Source: a virus
DNA: 64,000 nucleotides
Reading direction: 5' to 3' (one strand)
IMG/VR virus record: IMGVR_UViG_3300050343_000266
Location: 1-64,000 of that record
The notes under the pieces are model-generated. The model worked only from the letters and a program-made list of their open reading frames with translations. It made no database searches and was not told the DNA's origin. The position numbers and the translations under genes were made by a program. Position 1 is the first letter of the stretch, and every line of letters begins with the position of its first letter. Of this stretch, positions 8,607-16,634 are shown piece after piece.

Positions 8607-9290
8607 ATGAATGTCACACAACAGGTTATAAATATTGAGCAAAGCTACGGTGGGGCTCCTAAAGCAAATCCCGAGTATTATTCAACAAACAAAACACTGG
8701 ATTATGCGAAAGGATCTAATAGCTTATTAAATGCTCGATCTGAAATCATAACTTCTGTACCTACAACCTTTGCCTACAAAGACTCGGTTGGTTTGTTTGG
8801 TGCAGAGAATGTTTTTATCAAAGTTGATTTAGATATACAGAGTGGAAAAGGATTTTACCAAAACGTCCCATCTCTTCTTGACAACGGATATTACAGTATA
8901 TATGTCAATACCACCGATCCTGATATTGATTTTTACTTTGACCCAGCAGAGATGGATTTCGCTCGTGAGTTCTTTCCTGAAAATAGTTTTGAACCTTCGA
9001 CATTAAATGATAACCTTGATAACATCAGACATCCGGTAGTAAGTGTATCTATAAATAATTTAAAGACTGGCAACAAATTTGTTGATGCTTGGTTTGATGT
9101 ACGTTTGTACACTAAAGATCGTATCGAGCATCCATACGACACCTTATATATTGATCCAAAAAGCTATTTTTATATTGGTTTTCATGCAAGAAACACAAGA
9201 CGACTGCCATACAACGTGAGTATGACAGTCGGTGATTCTTATATTGCAGAACAAGATTTAACTAGTGAGCAGAGACGCTACCTAGTTTAG
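8607..9290 (+). CDS. Hypothetical virion-cluster protein
   Basis: A 227-residue, beta-rich protein with many aromatic and Asp residues (NTTDPDIDFYFDPAEMDFAR). No family recognised. It has an AATACAATAAG-like box about 25-30 bases upstream. It converges with the - strand gene that follows; the two stop codons overlap at 9287-9290. Probably a structural or neck protein by position. Confidence 0.6.
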   Translation: MNVTQQVINIEQSYGGAPKANPEYYSTNKTLDYAKGSNSLLNARSEIITSVPTTFAYKDSVGLFGAENVFIKVDLDIQSGKGFYQNVPSLLDNGYYSIYVNTTDPDIDFYFDPAEMDFAREFFPENSFEPSTLNDNLDNIRHPVVSVSINNLKTGNKFVDAWFDVRLYTKDRIEHPYDTLYIDPKSYFYIGFHARNTRRLPYNVSMTVGDSYIAEQDLTSEQRRYLV

Positions 9291-9745
9291 CTTTCCTCTT
9301 CGTCTTCTTTCTCAACAACCTCAGGTTCGGGCTCAGGCTCAGGAGCAGGTGGAGTAGGCAAAGGATTAATAGAGCGTTTCAGTACACTACCTCCAGAGAT
9401 TTTAGAGAACTGATACTCAACTAAAAGGTCGTTACTGCCTTCACCAAAGACAGCTACACGATCAATAGCTCCTTTGCTGTTCTGTGGGAAGGAGAAATTA
9501 CCATAGCCATCATGGCGAATTTCCATCGTCACTGGACCAATGTAAGGAACAACCAATCGTACAGATTCGCCGTTATCCAAAACTACATTGAAGATTGCTG
9601 CTTCGATATATTGAATTGATCCTTTTTTATTCCACCAACGTGGAAAGCGATGCACCGATCCACGATTAGGCAGAACCAGCTGCATCTCTGTACCAGTGTG
9701 ATTGACAACGTCAGTGCCACCCTTGTAAACAAGTTTATCGGCCAT
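9287..9745 (-). CDS. Hypothetical protein with acidic Pro-Glu tail
   Basis: A 152-residue protein in reverse orientation inside the + strand virion cluster. The first 115 residues look beta-rich (HTGTEMQLVLPNRGSVHRF; VRLVVPYIGPVTMEI). The C-terminus is a PEPEPEPE tract followed by EKEDEEES. No family recognised. Its inverted orientation, beside a homing endonuclease also on the - strand, suggests the two came in together or are expressed at another time. Confidence 0.55.
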   Translation of the reverse strand: MADKLVYKGGTDVVNHTGTEMQLVLPNRGSVHRFPRWWNKKGSIQYIEAAIFNVVLDNGESVRLVVPYIGPVTMEIRHDGYGNFSFPQNSKGAIDRVAVFGEGSNDLLVEYQFSKISGGSVLKRSINPLPTPPAPEPEPEPEVVEKEDEEES

Positions 9746-9754
9746 TAGTTTTAC

Positions 9755-10141
9755 TTAAATACCTTCTTCTATTTTAGTCATCTTTTCATCAGCACGTTTT
9801 GACCATTGAAGATTATCTGCACGACAATCTTTTTTGTTGCTATTGATATGTTTAACAACGCTACATCCTTTAAGTCGCCCATATGGAGTTGGTGGCAATC
9901 CAAGAAAAGCAAATGCAACAAGTGTATGCACAGGAATAGTTATTAACTTACGGCGTCCAATACGTTGAGTTAAGTTTACAACTGGGTAACCGCCCTTGCT
10001 TATTTTCTGCTTAAGGATTCTTTCGATCCTCCCCTTTGTACTTTTAATGAGACCTTTTTGGTTTACATAGTATTCAATGCAGCACTCAAAACCCGGCAAT
10101 GTATGCACTGGGATCCACTCATTATTATCTATAAAGTCCAT
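9755..10141 (-). CDS. HNH homing endonuclease (NUMOD4-type)
   Basis: An N-terminal NUMOD4-like start (EWIPVHTLPGFECCIEYYVN) is followed by a GYPVVNLTQ strand and an HNH_3-type core with VHTLVAFAFLG, VVKHINSNKKDCRADNLQW. These free-standing nucleases cut related phage genomes at one site and spread themselves. It lies 114 bases upstream of the major capsid gene, on the opposite strand, a usual sort of site for such elements. The start is placed at MDFIDNNEW (10141); an upstream ATG at 10195 would add a hydrophobic stretch that looks non-native. Confidence 0.8.
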   Translation of the reverse strand: MDFIDNNEWIPVHTLPGFECCIEYYVNQKGLIKSTKGRIERILKQKISKGGYPVVNLTQRIGRRKLITIPVHTLVAFAFLGLPPTPYGRLKGCSVVKHINSNKKDCRADNLQWSKRADEKMTKIEEGI

Positions 10142-10203
10142 ATAACCAAGTATTCTGGGGTATCTAAATAATATTATAGCGGTAACTATTAACATCAGTA
10201 TAT

Positions 10204-10221
10204 GTGACTAGTCGAAGTCAC
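10204..10221. promoter_or_regulatory. Inverted repeat upstream of capsid gene
   Basis: GTGACT and AGTCAC arms are separated by six bases, about 35 bases before the capsid ATG. TTATAAACC follows directly. It could be an operator or a leader hairpin. Significance is uncertain. Confidence 0.3.
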
Positions 10222-10255
10222 TTATAAACCTTTTAGCTTACGGAGTTAGAAATCC

Positions 10256-11404
10256 ATGTGGATTGATAATGACTTTCCTAAGCTCCTTGGTGCAGAGCTT
10301 TACCGCCCTCACCCTGCCTACATCATTGAGATGGCAGTTGAGCCGGTAGTTGTCCACGATTTCTCAAAGCAGCCTGGTCAGACCGTGCAGCTTGATCGTT
10401 ATCGTTTCTGGGGCAAGCCTGGCACTAAGGAGTCCCGTGAGCGGACCGCCGATCAAACCCTCGGCACCGCTTCAGCTCGCAACATCGTCAAGGACAAGGT
10501 CCTTGTGACTCTGCGTGAGTACACCGGCCCCGCCGATACCCGCGACACAGCACAGCCTTCCACCTTCAAAGTTGCTCGCGAAACCCTGATCACCGCTCAG
10601 CGTTTGCTGCTTGATACTGGCAACCTGAATGTGTTCCACCAGTCGATCGGTAGCTTGACGCTGCTTGACGACTATCGCCGTTGGCGCGATCGCGTCTTTG
10701 CTAACGAACTGCTGAAAGCAGAAGCAAACGGCAAAGCTGATAAAGAGCAAGGCGGTTACTACCTTCCTGGTGACAAAGTCAAAGGCGCAACTGGCGGCAC
10801 CTTGGGTGTTACCTATGCGACTGGCGAGTCTGCCAAGTTCGATGTAACTACTGACCTTCTCGAAGTTGTTAAGGACATGCGTAAGCGCAACGTCCCAACT
10901 TTCGCTGATGGTTACTACCGCTGCATCGTGGATCCAACTGCAATGATGCACTTGCGTCAGAACAGCGACTTCCGCGAAATCGCACGTTATCCAGGCACTG
11001 GCATGGTCAACCCCATGTCACCCAACCAGGCACCCAACGCAAACTTCTACCAAGGAATGGGTCCTGCTTACGGCCAAGCTGGCTTTGTTGCTGGTCAACC
11101 CGTAATGCCTACTGGCTTCCTCTTTGAGGGTGTCCGTTGGTTCGAGTCCACCAACCTGCCCGAGACCTCTTACAACCTTGTTGTAACCGACGCTGCTGCT
11201 GGCGCTGCTGATTACACAGCTTCCCAGTTGATCTTCTTCGGTCCTCAAGCTGTGGGCGTGGGTATTGGTGGTAACAATGCGCAGATTCTGTTGAACAACA
11301 ACGACGACTTCAGTCGTTTCATCATCATGATCTGGAGCTTGTTCGCCGGTTTTGAAGTACTTAATAAGGACTTCATCACGGTTGGTTACTCTTTCGTATA
11401 TTGA
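10256..11404 (+). CDS. Major capsid protein
   Basis: A 382-residue protein. Starts MWIDNDFPKLLGAELYRPHP after CGGAG. Features fitting an HK97-fold major capsid protein are the position directly after scaffold-type genes, the strongly biased, GC-richer codon use of a highly expressed gene, a central helical spine (DLLEVVKDMRKRNVPTFADG) and the late Gly-rich loop (GVGIGGNNAQILLNNNDD). The gene is uninterrupted. It is followed at 17 bases by a likely partner protein and then by a terminator. I identify it from order and composition more than from a signature motif. Confidence 0.8.
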   Translation: MWIDNDFPKLLGAELYRPHPAYIIEMAVEPVVVHDFSKQPGQTVQLDRYRFWGKPGTKESRERTADQTLGTASARNIVKDKVLVTLREYTGPADTRDTAQPSTFKVARETLITAQRLLLDTGNLNVFHQSIGSLTLLDDYRRWRDRVFANELLKAEANGKADKEQGGYYLPGDKVKGATGGTLGVTYATGESAKFDVTTDLLEVVKDMRKRNVPTFADGYYRCIVDPTAMMHLRQNSDFREIARYPGTGMVNPMSPNQAPNANFYQGMGPAYGQAGFVAGQPVMPTGFLFEGVRWFESTNLPETSYNLVVTDAAAGAADYTASQLIFFGPQAVGVGIGGNNAQILLNNNDDFSRFIIMIWSLFAGFEVLNKDFITVGYSFVY

Positions 11405-11420
11405 TAGGAGCTAACTAACT

Positions 11421-11990
11421 ATGTCCGTAATTTTTCCCGGTAATTATGTCGCACACTTGAACGCTTATCGCGATCAAGGTGTGTTCGCACTCCCAGGCGT
11501 TGAGTTCTATCAGGTCGTCGGTGCTGCACTTGTTGATGCCAACATTTCCAGCTCCGGTACCCTCACGCCTCAAGTCCAGTCACCTGACCTCCGTCAGGAT
11601 GACAAGCCACGCTTGAACAAGTCAGTGACTGTTCCTGCTGGTGCTGTCGTGTATCGCACGGCTATCAACACCGTCAACCTTTCTTCTACAGGCACCTCTA
11701 CGGTTGCTGTTGATGGTTTGACAACCGCTGGCCTGGAAGCATCCTTGGCAGCTGTTGGTGGCGTTTATCCTGCCGCTGGTGGCAAGACAACATTCGATGG
11801 TTTCGCAACGACTTCTAGTGAGTCTTCTGCTGCCACGATCACTATCGCTCACTCAGGTGCTTTGAACCTGGTGGATACCGATAGCCAAGCCGCTGTGCTT
11901 GTTGAAGTCTGCTACTACCTGTCTGCTGACGGTCCTGATTCAGACGACATTTCCCTCCCTTATAAGACGGAGGCTGGACAAGGTTATTGA
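11421..11990 (+). CDS. Capsid-associated protein (decoration candidate)
   Basis: A 189-residue beta-rich protein, preceded by AGGAGCTAACTAACT, in the same transcript as the capsid gene and just before a strong terminator. It has many Val, Thr, Ser and Ala residues (ISSSGTLTPQVQSPDL; AINTVNLSSTGTSTVAVDGL). Codon use is as biased as in the capsid gene, which suggests high copy number. A head decoration or second capsid protein fits, but no family was recognised. Confidence 0.65.
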   Translation: MSVIFPGNYVAHLNAYRDQGVFALPGVEFYQVVGAALVDANISSSGTLTPQVQSPDLRQDDKPRLNKSVTVPAGAVVYRTAINTVNLSSTGTSTVAVDGLTTAGLEASLAAVGGVYPAAGGKTTFDGFATTSSESSAATITIAHSGALNLVDTDSQAAVLVEVCYYLSADGPDSDDISLPYKTEAGQGY

Positions 11991-12010
11991 TAACTTAGTC
12001 CGACATTATA

Positions 12011-12037
12011 AGCGTCTCTTAGGGGGCGCTTTTTTTG
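12011..12037 (+). terminator. Rho-independent terminator after capsid operon
   Basis: AGCGTC and GGCGCT form a six-pair stem (one G-U) with an eight-base loop, followed by seven T. It closes the two-gene capsid transcript. Confidence 0.85.
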
Positions 12038-12040
12038 TGT

Positions 12041-12067
12041 CTATAATAATGGGGTACGGTATAAATA
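12041..12067 (+). promoter_or_regulatory. Promoter region of HhH gene
   Basis: CTATAATAAT at 12041-12050 lies directly after the capsid terminator and about 20 bases before the ATG at 12071. TATAAATA (12060-12067) is also present. Either could serve as a -10 box; the first fits the spacing of the other late boxes. Confidence 0.45.
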
Positions 12068-12070
12068 GTA

Positions 12071-12502
12071 ATGAGTAATCTTTTTCAGGATCAGAAAACA
12101 GGCAAGCTTGTTGAGTTTATTAATAAGCACGATAAAGAATATGCAATGGTCCGAGACGCTGGAGGCAATATTGCTTATGTATGTCTTGATTCATTAGTTC
12201 CTTATGACAAAGACAAAGGACGTCTGACGAAAGTAGCTGCACCACAAATTCAGCCTGAGCCGGAAGAAGAGCTACCAGTGCCTGTCGTGCCTATCGAAGA
12301 TACACGCCTAAATCTAAACATGGCACCAGCAGAACAAATTGCTAAAAGGCTGCCTGGTGTTGGCTATGCCACAGCAAAACGTATTGTTGAACTACGGATG
12401 TCATTGAGTGGTGAACGTTTTAACAACCTTAAGCAGTTAGAAAATATTCCCCGCGTCAACTGGGATCAACTCATTGAAGAAGACCTAATCTTTATTAGTT
12501 AA
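12071..12502 (+). CDS. Helix-hairpin-helix (ComEA-like) protein
   Basis: A 143-residue protein. The C-terminal 60 residues form a double helix-hairpin-helix of the ComEA type: LNLNMAPAEQIAKRLPGVGY, ATAKRIVELR, then NLKQLENIPRVNWDQLIEED. Such domains bind DNA without sequence preference. The N-terminal part (LFQDQKTGKLVEFINKHDKE) looks like a small beta domain, linked by a Pro/Glu stretch. It stands first after the capsid operon, so it may hold DNA at the portal or head-completion site. That role is inferred. Confidence 0.75.
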   Translation: MSNLFQDQKTGKLVEFINKHDKEYAMVRDAGGNIAYVCLDSLVPYDKDKGRLTKVAAPQIQPEPEEELPVPVVPIEDTRLNLNMAPAEQIAKRLPGVGYATAKRIVELRMSLSGERFNNLKQLENIPRVNWDQLIEEDLIFIS

Positions 12503-12530
12503 ACTAGGGTTAGTATTATTGAGAAGATAA

Positions 12531-12932
12531 ATGCTAACAGTACAGGAAGCACTATTATTTCAAGCTGCTAAGGATGAGCAGGATCGAATTGATGCGCAAG
12601 GAACTGCTGGTGTTATTGGAGGCATGACCGGTGCTGTTCTTGGAACTACCGGTGGAATGATTCCTCATAATATTGGCAAACAAATAAATAAAGCAAGAGG
12701 GCATACACCAGCTCGATTTAAGGCAGGGCCATCGCTATGGCAGGTGGTCTAACTGGTCTGATCCTTGGAGGAGCTTTAGGTGCAGGTACTGCAGCAGTGA
12801 TGAAACAAGACAACCCTGCAGCAAACATGCTTGCCAAGATTCAAGCTAAAGGTGAACTAACCGAATACGATCGAGTATCAACTCCAACAAGTGCTTCGTG
12901 ATATCTACAGCAATCAATCGAGGATGGCGTAA
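12531..12932 (+). CDS. Two-segment glycine-zipper membrane protein (frameshifted)
   Basis: The first frame gives MLTVQEALLFQAAKDEQDRI and a Gly-zipper segment GVIGGMTGAVLGTTGGMIP, then stops at 12752. Shifting near 12725 gives a second, stronger one, AIAMAGGLTGLILGGALGAG. Another shift near 12870 gives EYQLQQVLRDIYSNQSRMA and a stop at 12930-12932 overlapping the next ATG. Two Gly-rich hydrophobic helices suggest a membrane-inserting protein, for example a virion protein that opens the host membrane or a holin. I cannot choose between these. Confidence 0.5.
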
Positions 12933-13429
12933 TGGAACTAGATGATTATCTAAAATCCAAAACTAGATTTCATCTGGGATACAACTCAGGTGCACAGCTT
13001 CCAGCTGGAGATCGTTCTAGGCTTGAAGAAGCAATGGCACTCGTGCCTGATGAGCTTTGGTATAACGAGATTGTTTATCACATCAAACGTTGCGATAACG
13101 CTTGGAAAGTAAGTGCATACCTGCCTGATGACATCCTAGATCCAAGTGGTCAAGGCATTGTCAACTTCTCACGTCAAGAAATCATTTCAGGAGATGTACA
13201 ACGAACCATCTCGCAATCAGATCCATTGAAAGGTGATGAGTATTTCCGTGAAATCTATTTACGAGAATGCGATCGACTGGCTGAGACTTTGTATGTTGCT
13301 AATTACCGTCGTCCTGAAGTACGGCGCTATGCCTTTGATCGTTCTGGTGCTGAGTTTATTCTGGCTGTACCTGGTCCTGCAGACACTGCTGTAGGTTCAA
13401 GAATTGTTTTACATAATACTTGGCGATAA
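12932..13429 (+). CDS. Hypothetical head/neck-cluster protein
   Basis: A 165-residue protein, uninterrupted. It has ELDDYLKSKTRFHLGYNSGA at the start, then HIKRCDNAWKVSAYLPDD and YFREIYLRECDRLAETLYVA. It overlaps the previous gene as TAATG, so the two are coupled in translation. No family recognised. Size and position suit a neck or head-tail connector protein. Confidence 0.6.
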   Translation: MELDDYLKSKTRFHLGYNSGAQLPAGDRSRLEEAMALVPDELWYNEIVYHIKRCDNAWKVSAYLPDDILDPSGQGIVNFSRQEIISGDVQRTISQSDPLKGDEYFREIYLRECDRLAETLYVANYRRPEVRRYAFDRSGAEFILAVPGPADTAVGSRIVLHNTWR

Positions 13430-13430
13430 A

Positions 13431-13438
13431 GTAGAATA
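13431..13438 (+). promoter_or_regulatory. Late-promoter-like box GTAGAATA
   Basis: It ends 26 bases before the ATG at 13465, with the spacing shared by the other boxes of this set. Confidence 0.45.
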
Positions 13439-13464
13439 TATCTAGGATATATAGCAAGAAAGTT

Positions 13465-13766
13465 ATGACACAAAAAATCACGATGGGTCGTGATAGGCGA
13501 CAAGATGCTATCGATGCTCGTAATGCAATGCGTCAGTACGGTGGATACAATCCTAATGCTGGTGATATCCCCGCAGTGATGCCATCTGCACCATCATCAA
13601 CTGCAAATGCACCTGCTGATGATCCAATGGATCGAACAGGTAGTGTTGAGTACGGCACATCAGCAACAGAAGAACCTAATCAAATCTTCTGAACAATTCC
13701 AATCGACCGCTCTTGAATGATCGCTTGGCGAACATACAAAGAGGCATTGCTAACGGAGTGAAGTAA
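13465..13766 (+). CDS. Hypothetical small protein (frameshifted at the end)
   Basis: The first 75 residues read MTQKITMGRDRRQDAIDARN..., low-complexity Pro/Ala/Asp in the middle. The frame stops at 13690-13692, but a shift near 13685 adds NNSNRPLLNDRLANIQRG and IANGVK to a TAA at 13764-13766, overlapping an ATG. No family recognised. Confidence 0.45.
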
Positions 13767-13818
13767 TGCATATAACACTGGTAATCAACAATCGTTCTGT
13801 AACTGGGAGCATCGGCTA

Positions 13819-14353
13819 ATGAGTAGACGAGCAAAGAAAAATCTAGATCCAATGCGCTTTGCACCTGAAGCAAAGTCACTATCCAATCTGCCTGGATCAC
13901 CGGAGAATACAAATCCGATGAACATGCGAACTGCAGGTCAAGAAAGCTACTCCTCCAATTGGTGGATCAAGTATTTACTAACGATGGGGATCAAACCAAT
14001 AATGCAGAGTCTACCCACAAATGGGATCTGCAGTACTCGATCCAACAGTACACTTGCCAACTCAGATGCACACCAGTGCCAGTAGGTCAAAAGTTAAATG
14101 CTGGTTTTAATTATGGTCAGCAACCACAGCCATCAGCAAATGCTCAGTGACCCAATGGAAGGAATGCGCTTGGTCAAAATGCACAAATCGGCGAAAGGCT
14201 TGATGGCACATCCATTCTTAGGAATGACAGGATCACCTGTGATTATTCCTGGTGCTATGGATCCAAGGGACCATGGCCCAAGGTCAACCGTTGATGCAAC
14301 CCATGATCACAGTAGACGGACAAAACAATTCAAAGAAAGGAGCTAAAGCGTAA
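13819..14353 (+). CDS. Hypothetical structural-cluster gene (multiple frameshifts)
   Basis: Begins MSRRAKKNLDPMRFAPEAKS and is readable to about AGQESY (13950). It then switches among all three frames: VDQVFTNDGDQTNNAEST, NALGQNAQIGERLDGTS, and finally MAQGQPLMQPMITVDGQNNS with a stop at 14351-14353 that overlaps the next ATG. The pieces look like one Asn/Gln/Gly-rich protein of about 175 residues. This is the most damaged gene of the window. Real decay cannot be excluded. Confidence 0.4.
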
Positions 14354-14841
14354 TGGCTACTACAGCATCGAATAAACAACCCTTACTTGTTGATCGGGTA
14401 TTTCATAAAGCAGTCAGTGCTATGTCATTGGCATCTGGTTCAGCAACATCACTAGACATTGAAGGAACTAATCAGTCAGCAGTGCTGGTGGACTGCAGTG
14501 CTAACGATGGTGCTGTGGTAGAAGACCTATATGTAATCGCACGAACAAGCACAGCTCAAGCCTATACAGCTCTCTTTTATCTGAGCTCTGCAGTTGATTA
14601 CCTACGTCCAACAGAAGGTGTGTATCTAGGTAAGTTGACAAGCTCTACAACTAACGCTGCTATTACGTCATCTACTGATCTTCCAAAAGTACTTGCACCT
14701 CTTGCACATGTTGGATCTGATCCACAGGTGCGTGCTCTCTACATTCCAAAAGGAAATGTACTGTGGTGCACACTACAACTAGCAGGATCAGTAAACACTA
14801 CTGACACTCCAATCATTGCAGCACAGGGCGGCTTCTATTAA
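14353..14841 (+). CDS. Virion protein, small beta-rich
   Basis: A 162-residue Ser/Thr/Ala-rich protein starting MATTASNKQPLLVDRVFHKA. It reads as a compact beta sandwich (SAVLVDCSANDGAVVEDLYV; TDTPIIAAQGGFY at the end). It overlaps the preceding stop as TAATG and is followed at 4 bases by the large SWIM gene. A tail or head structural role is likely from the neighbourhood. No family recognised. Confidence 0.6.
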   Translation: MATTASNKQPLLVDRVFHKAVSAMSLASGSATSLDIEGTNQSAVLVDCSANDGAVVEDLYVIARTSTAQAYTALFYLSSAVDYLRPTEGVYLGKLTSSTTNAAITSSTDLPKVLAPLAHVGSDPQVRALYIPKGNVLWCTLQLAGSVNTTDTPIIAAQGGFY

Positions 14842-14845
14842 GGCA

Positions 14846-16609
14846 ATGCCTAGAAAGAAGAATGGATATGGAAACTTTAATGTAAACAATATAAAGGGTG
14901 TAAACAGTTCGTTTGACAAAGGTAAAGGCTCAACATCTGCAGGTAACTATCCTGCAGTAAGGTCGTTCGGATCAACCTTGACCAGAAGTGCTATTGAGCA
15001 ATACGACTTAGAAAGTACATGGAGTAGATGGAGACGTGGACTTGAATATTATTATCAAGGTGCATACCTAGACTTCACACAAACGGATGCAGTGCTTTAT
15101 CAAGGAACTAACTTTGAGGTTCCTGTGACGTTTATTGGTCAGAGGTTTGCAACAAAGAATGCAGACAGTAGGACTCATTATGCAATACGACGTGAGGTAG
15201 ATCAAAATCAACAGTTAGGTGTCATTGTCGAAAGGTATAACGATGAGTATGCATATCCAGAATATAGACGTGACAAAGAAATTTGGATAAAGGTTAATAC
15301 ATCAGCCGGGTATTCAGATGACTTACTATTACGTTCAGTTGGTGAGAGAGTAACTGACGGAGTCACTGCTGCAAATATTTCATGGGTACTTACATCTGCT
15401 AAGCATCCTGCTGTGTACTTAGGTAAATCACAAGCAGAGGGAGTAGTGGCAGTCACAACTGTCTCACTGAGTGATGTATTAGCAACAGAGTTTATCATTA
15501 ACAACAATGGAGATATACAGTCCCTAGTTGGTGAAGCAGTCAATATGCCTGACTTCTATCAGAACAGGACAATCAGTGCATTAGATAAATTTACGGATTA
15601 TCCATATGAATTCCGTGTGAATCTTACAGAGACAATAACTAGTACCACAATTCAAATTCTAGATACAAGTACAGGACTACCTCCAACCCTAGGTGAGATA
15701 AATACTGCAGATCAAATCTTTAGCACTACTACTGCAACCAGTACGTTGGAAGGAGACTTTATCTACGAGAAAGAACGATACCAGCGGTTCTTTGGACAGC
15801 AATATCTGACTGCTGATTTAGTTAGATCTGAACTAACGCAACTTGCATACGGAATATTACCTTGGAGCATTCAATCAGTAAAAGCAGACGTTACAAATAA
15901 TGAGCTGACAATTACTTCAGAACCATTCCAAAGCAGTCTTCAACTATATACACCAAGTGAAACATACAGATATATCATATTTCCTGAAAAAGGATTTACA
16001 GCTAAAACACCAGATGTAGATGCAGATGGTAATTACAAGCATGCACCACCAATGCCGGGCGAAAAATTATGGGAAAAAATTAATTTAGATATAGACCCAT
16101 GGATTGATGAAATATTTTCAAACAACCAGCCATTGTCTATATCAGAGATCTACACCTGTAGTTGCCCTGCATATCTACATGCTGTGCTGAGAAACCCAGA
16201 ATCTACAGACGATGATGGTAAAAAAATCAATAGACAACAACGTCTCCCCACACCTACTGCAAAAGGGGCCTCTACATATGAAGCAAATGGTTTGCTTAAA
16301 ACAGTAGGCATTGCAGAGTCTTGGGCCACTGATGAATACAAGAAAAGTTTTAAAGTCTGCAAGCATACGATTGCTGCAATGTTTATAGATAAAGTACGAG
16401 TAATGGAACCGAATACTTTTCCGAGTGCTGATGCACGTGAAAAGTTCGAAGAAAAATTAGCCAAGGATATACAAGAAGTGGCTGAAGAATTTACAGCTCA
16501 GCTTAGACGTTCAGAAATGACTCAGATAGAAGTTATATATGCGTTAGCAGAAGCATTAAATCTTGATGATGTTGAAATTGGCTATGTGCTATTAACAAGT
16601 AAATTCTAA
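14846..16609 (+). CDS. Large virion protein with SWIM-type zinc motif
   Basis: A 587-residue protein; the start is ATG 14846 (MPRKKNGYGNFNVNNIKG). The frame is open upstream, but that start would overlap the previous gene. The body is beta-rich and aromatic (ESTWSRWRRGLEYYYQGAYL; YDELYRRD-like charged parts). Near the C-terminus CSCPAYLHA and, about 75 residues on, CKHTIAAMFI form C-x-C...C-x-H, the zinc ligand pattern of SWIM domains. It ends in two helices (EKFEEKLAKDIQEVAEEFTA). The role is probably in the tail or baseplate. A SWIM motif in a structural gene is unusual. Confidence 0.7.
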   Translation: MPRKKNGYGNFNVNNIKGVNSSFDKGKGSTSAGNYPAVRSFGSTLTRSAIEQYDLESTWSRWRRGLEYYYQGAYLDFTQTDAVLYQGTNFEVPVTFIGQRFATKNADSRTHYAIRREVDQNQQLGVIVERYNDEYAYPEYRRDKEIWIKVNTSAGYSDDLLLRSVGERVTDGVTAANISWVLTSAKHPAVYLGKSQAEGVVAVTTVSLSDVLATEFIINNNGDIQSLVGEAVNMPDFYQNRTISALDKFTDYPYEFRVNLTETITSTTIQILDTSTGLPPTLGEINTADQIFSTTTATSTLEGDFIYEKERYQRFFGQQYLTADLVRSELTQLAYGILPWSIQSVKADVTNNELTITSEPFQSSLQLYTPSETYRYIIFPEKGFTAKTPDVDADGNYKHAPPMPGEKLWEKINLDIDPWIDEIFSNNQPLSISEIYTCSCPAYLHAVLRNPESTDDDGKKINRQQRLPTPTAKGASTYEANGLLKTVGIAESWATDEYKKSFKVCKHTIAAMFIDKVRVMEPNTFPSADAREKFEEKLAKDIQEVAEEFTAQLRRSEMTQIEVIYALAEALNLDDVEIGYVLLTSKF

Positions 16610-16634
16610 TCAAATACAATAGATAAAGAAACAT

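Noticed and set aside
10472-10951. Long open frame antisense to the capsid gene
   Set aside because: It is a by-product of the capsid gene's biased codon use; no ribosome site or family pattern.
1-14353. The phage is a decayed, defective prophage
   Set aside because: Breaks are single-base and keep every conserved block, while capsid, sigma, fibres, lysis and replication genes are intact.
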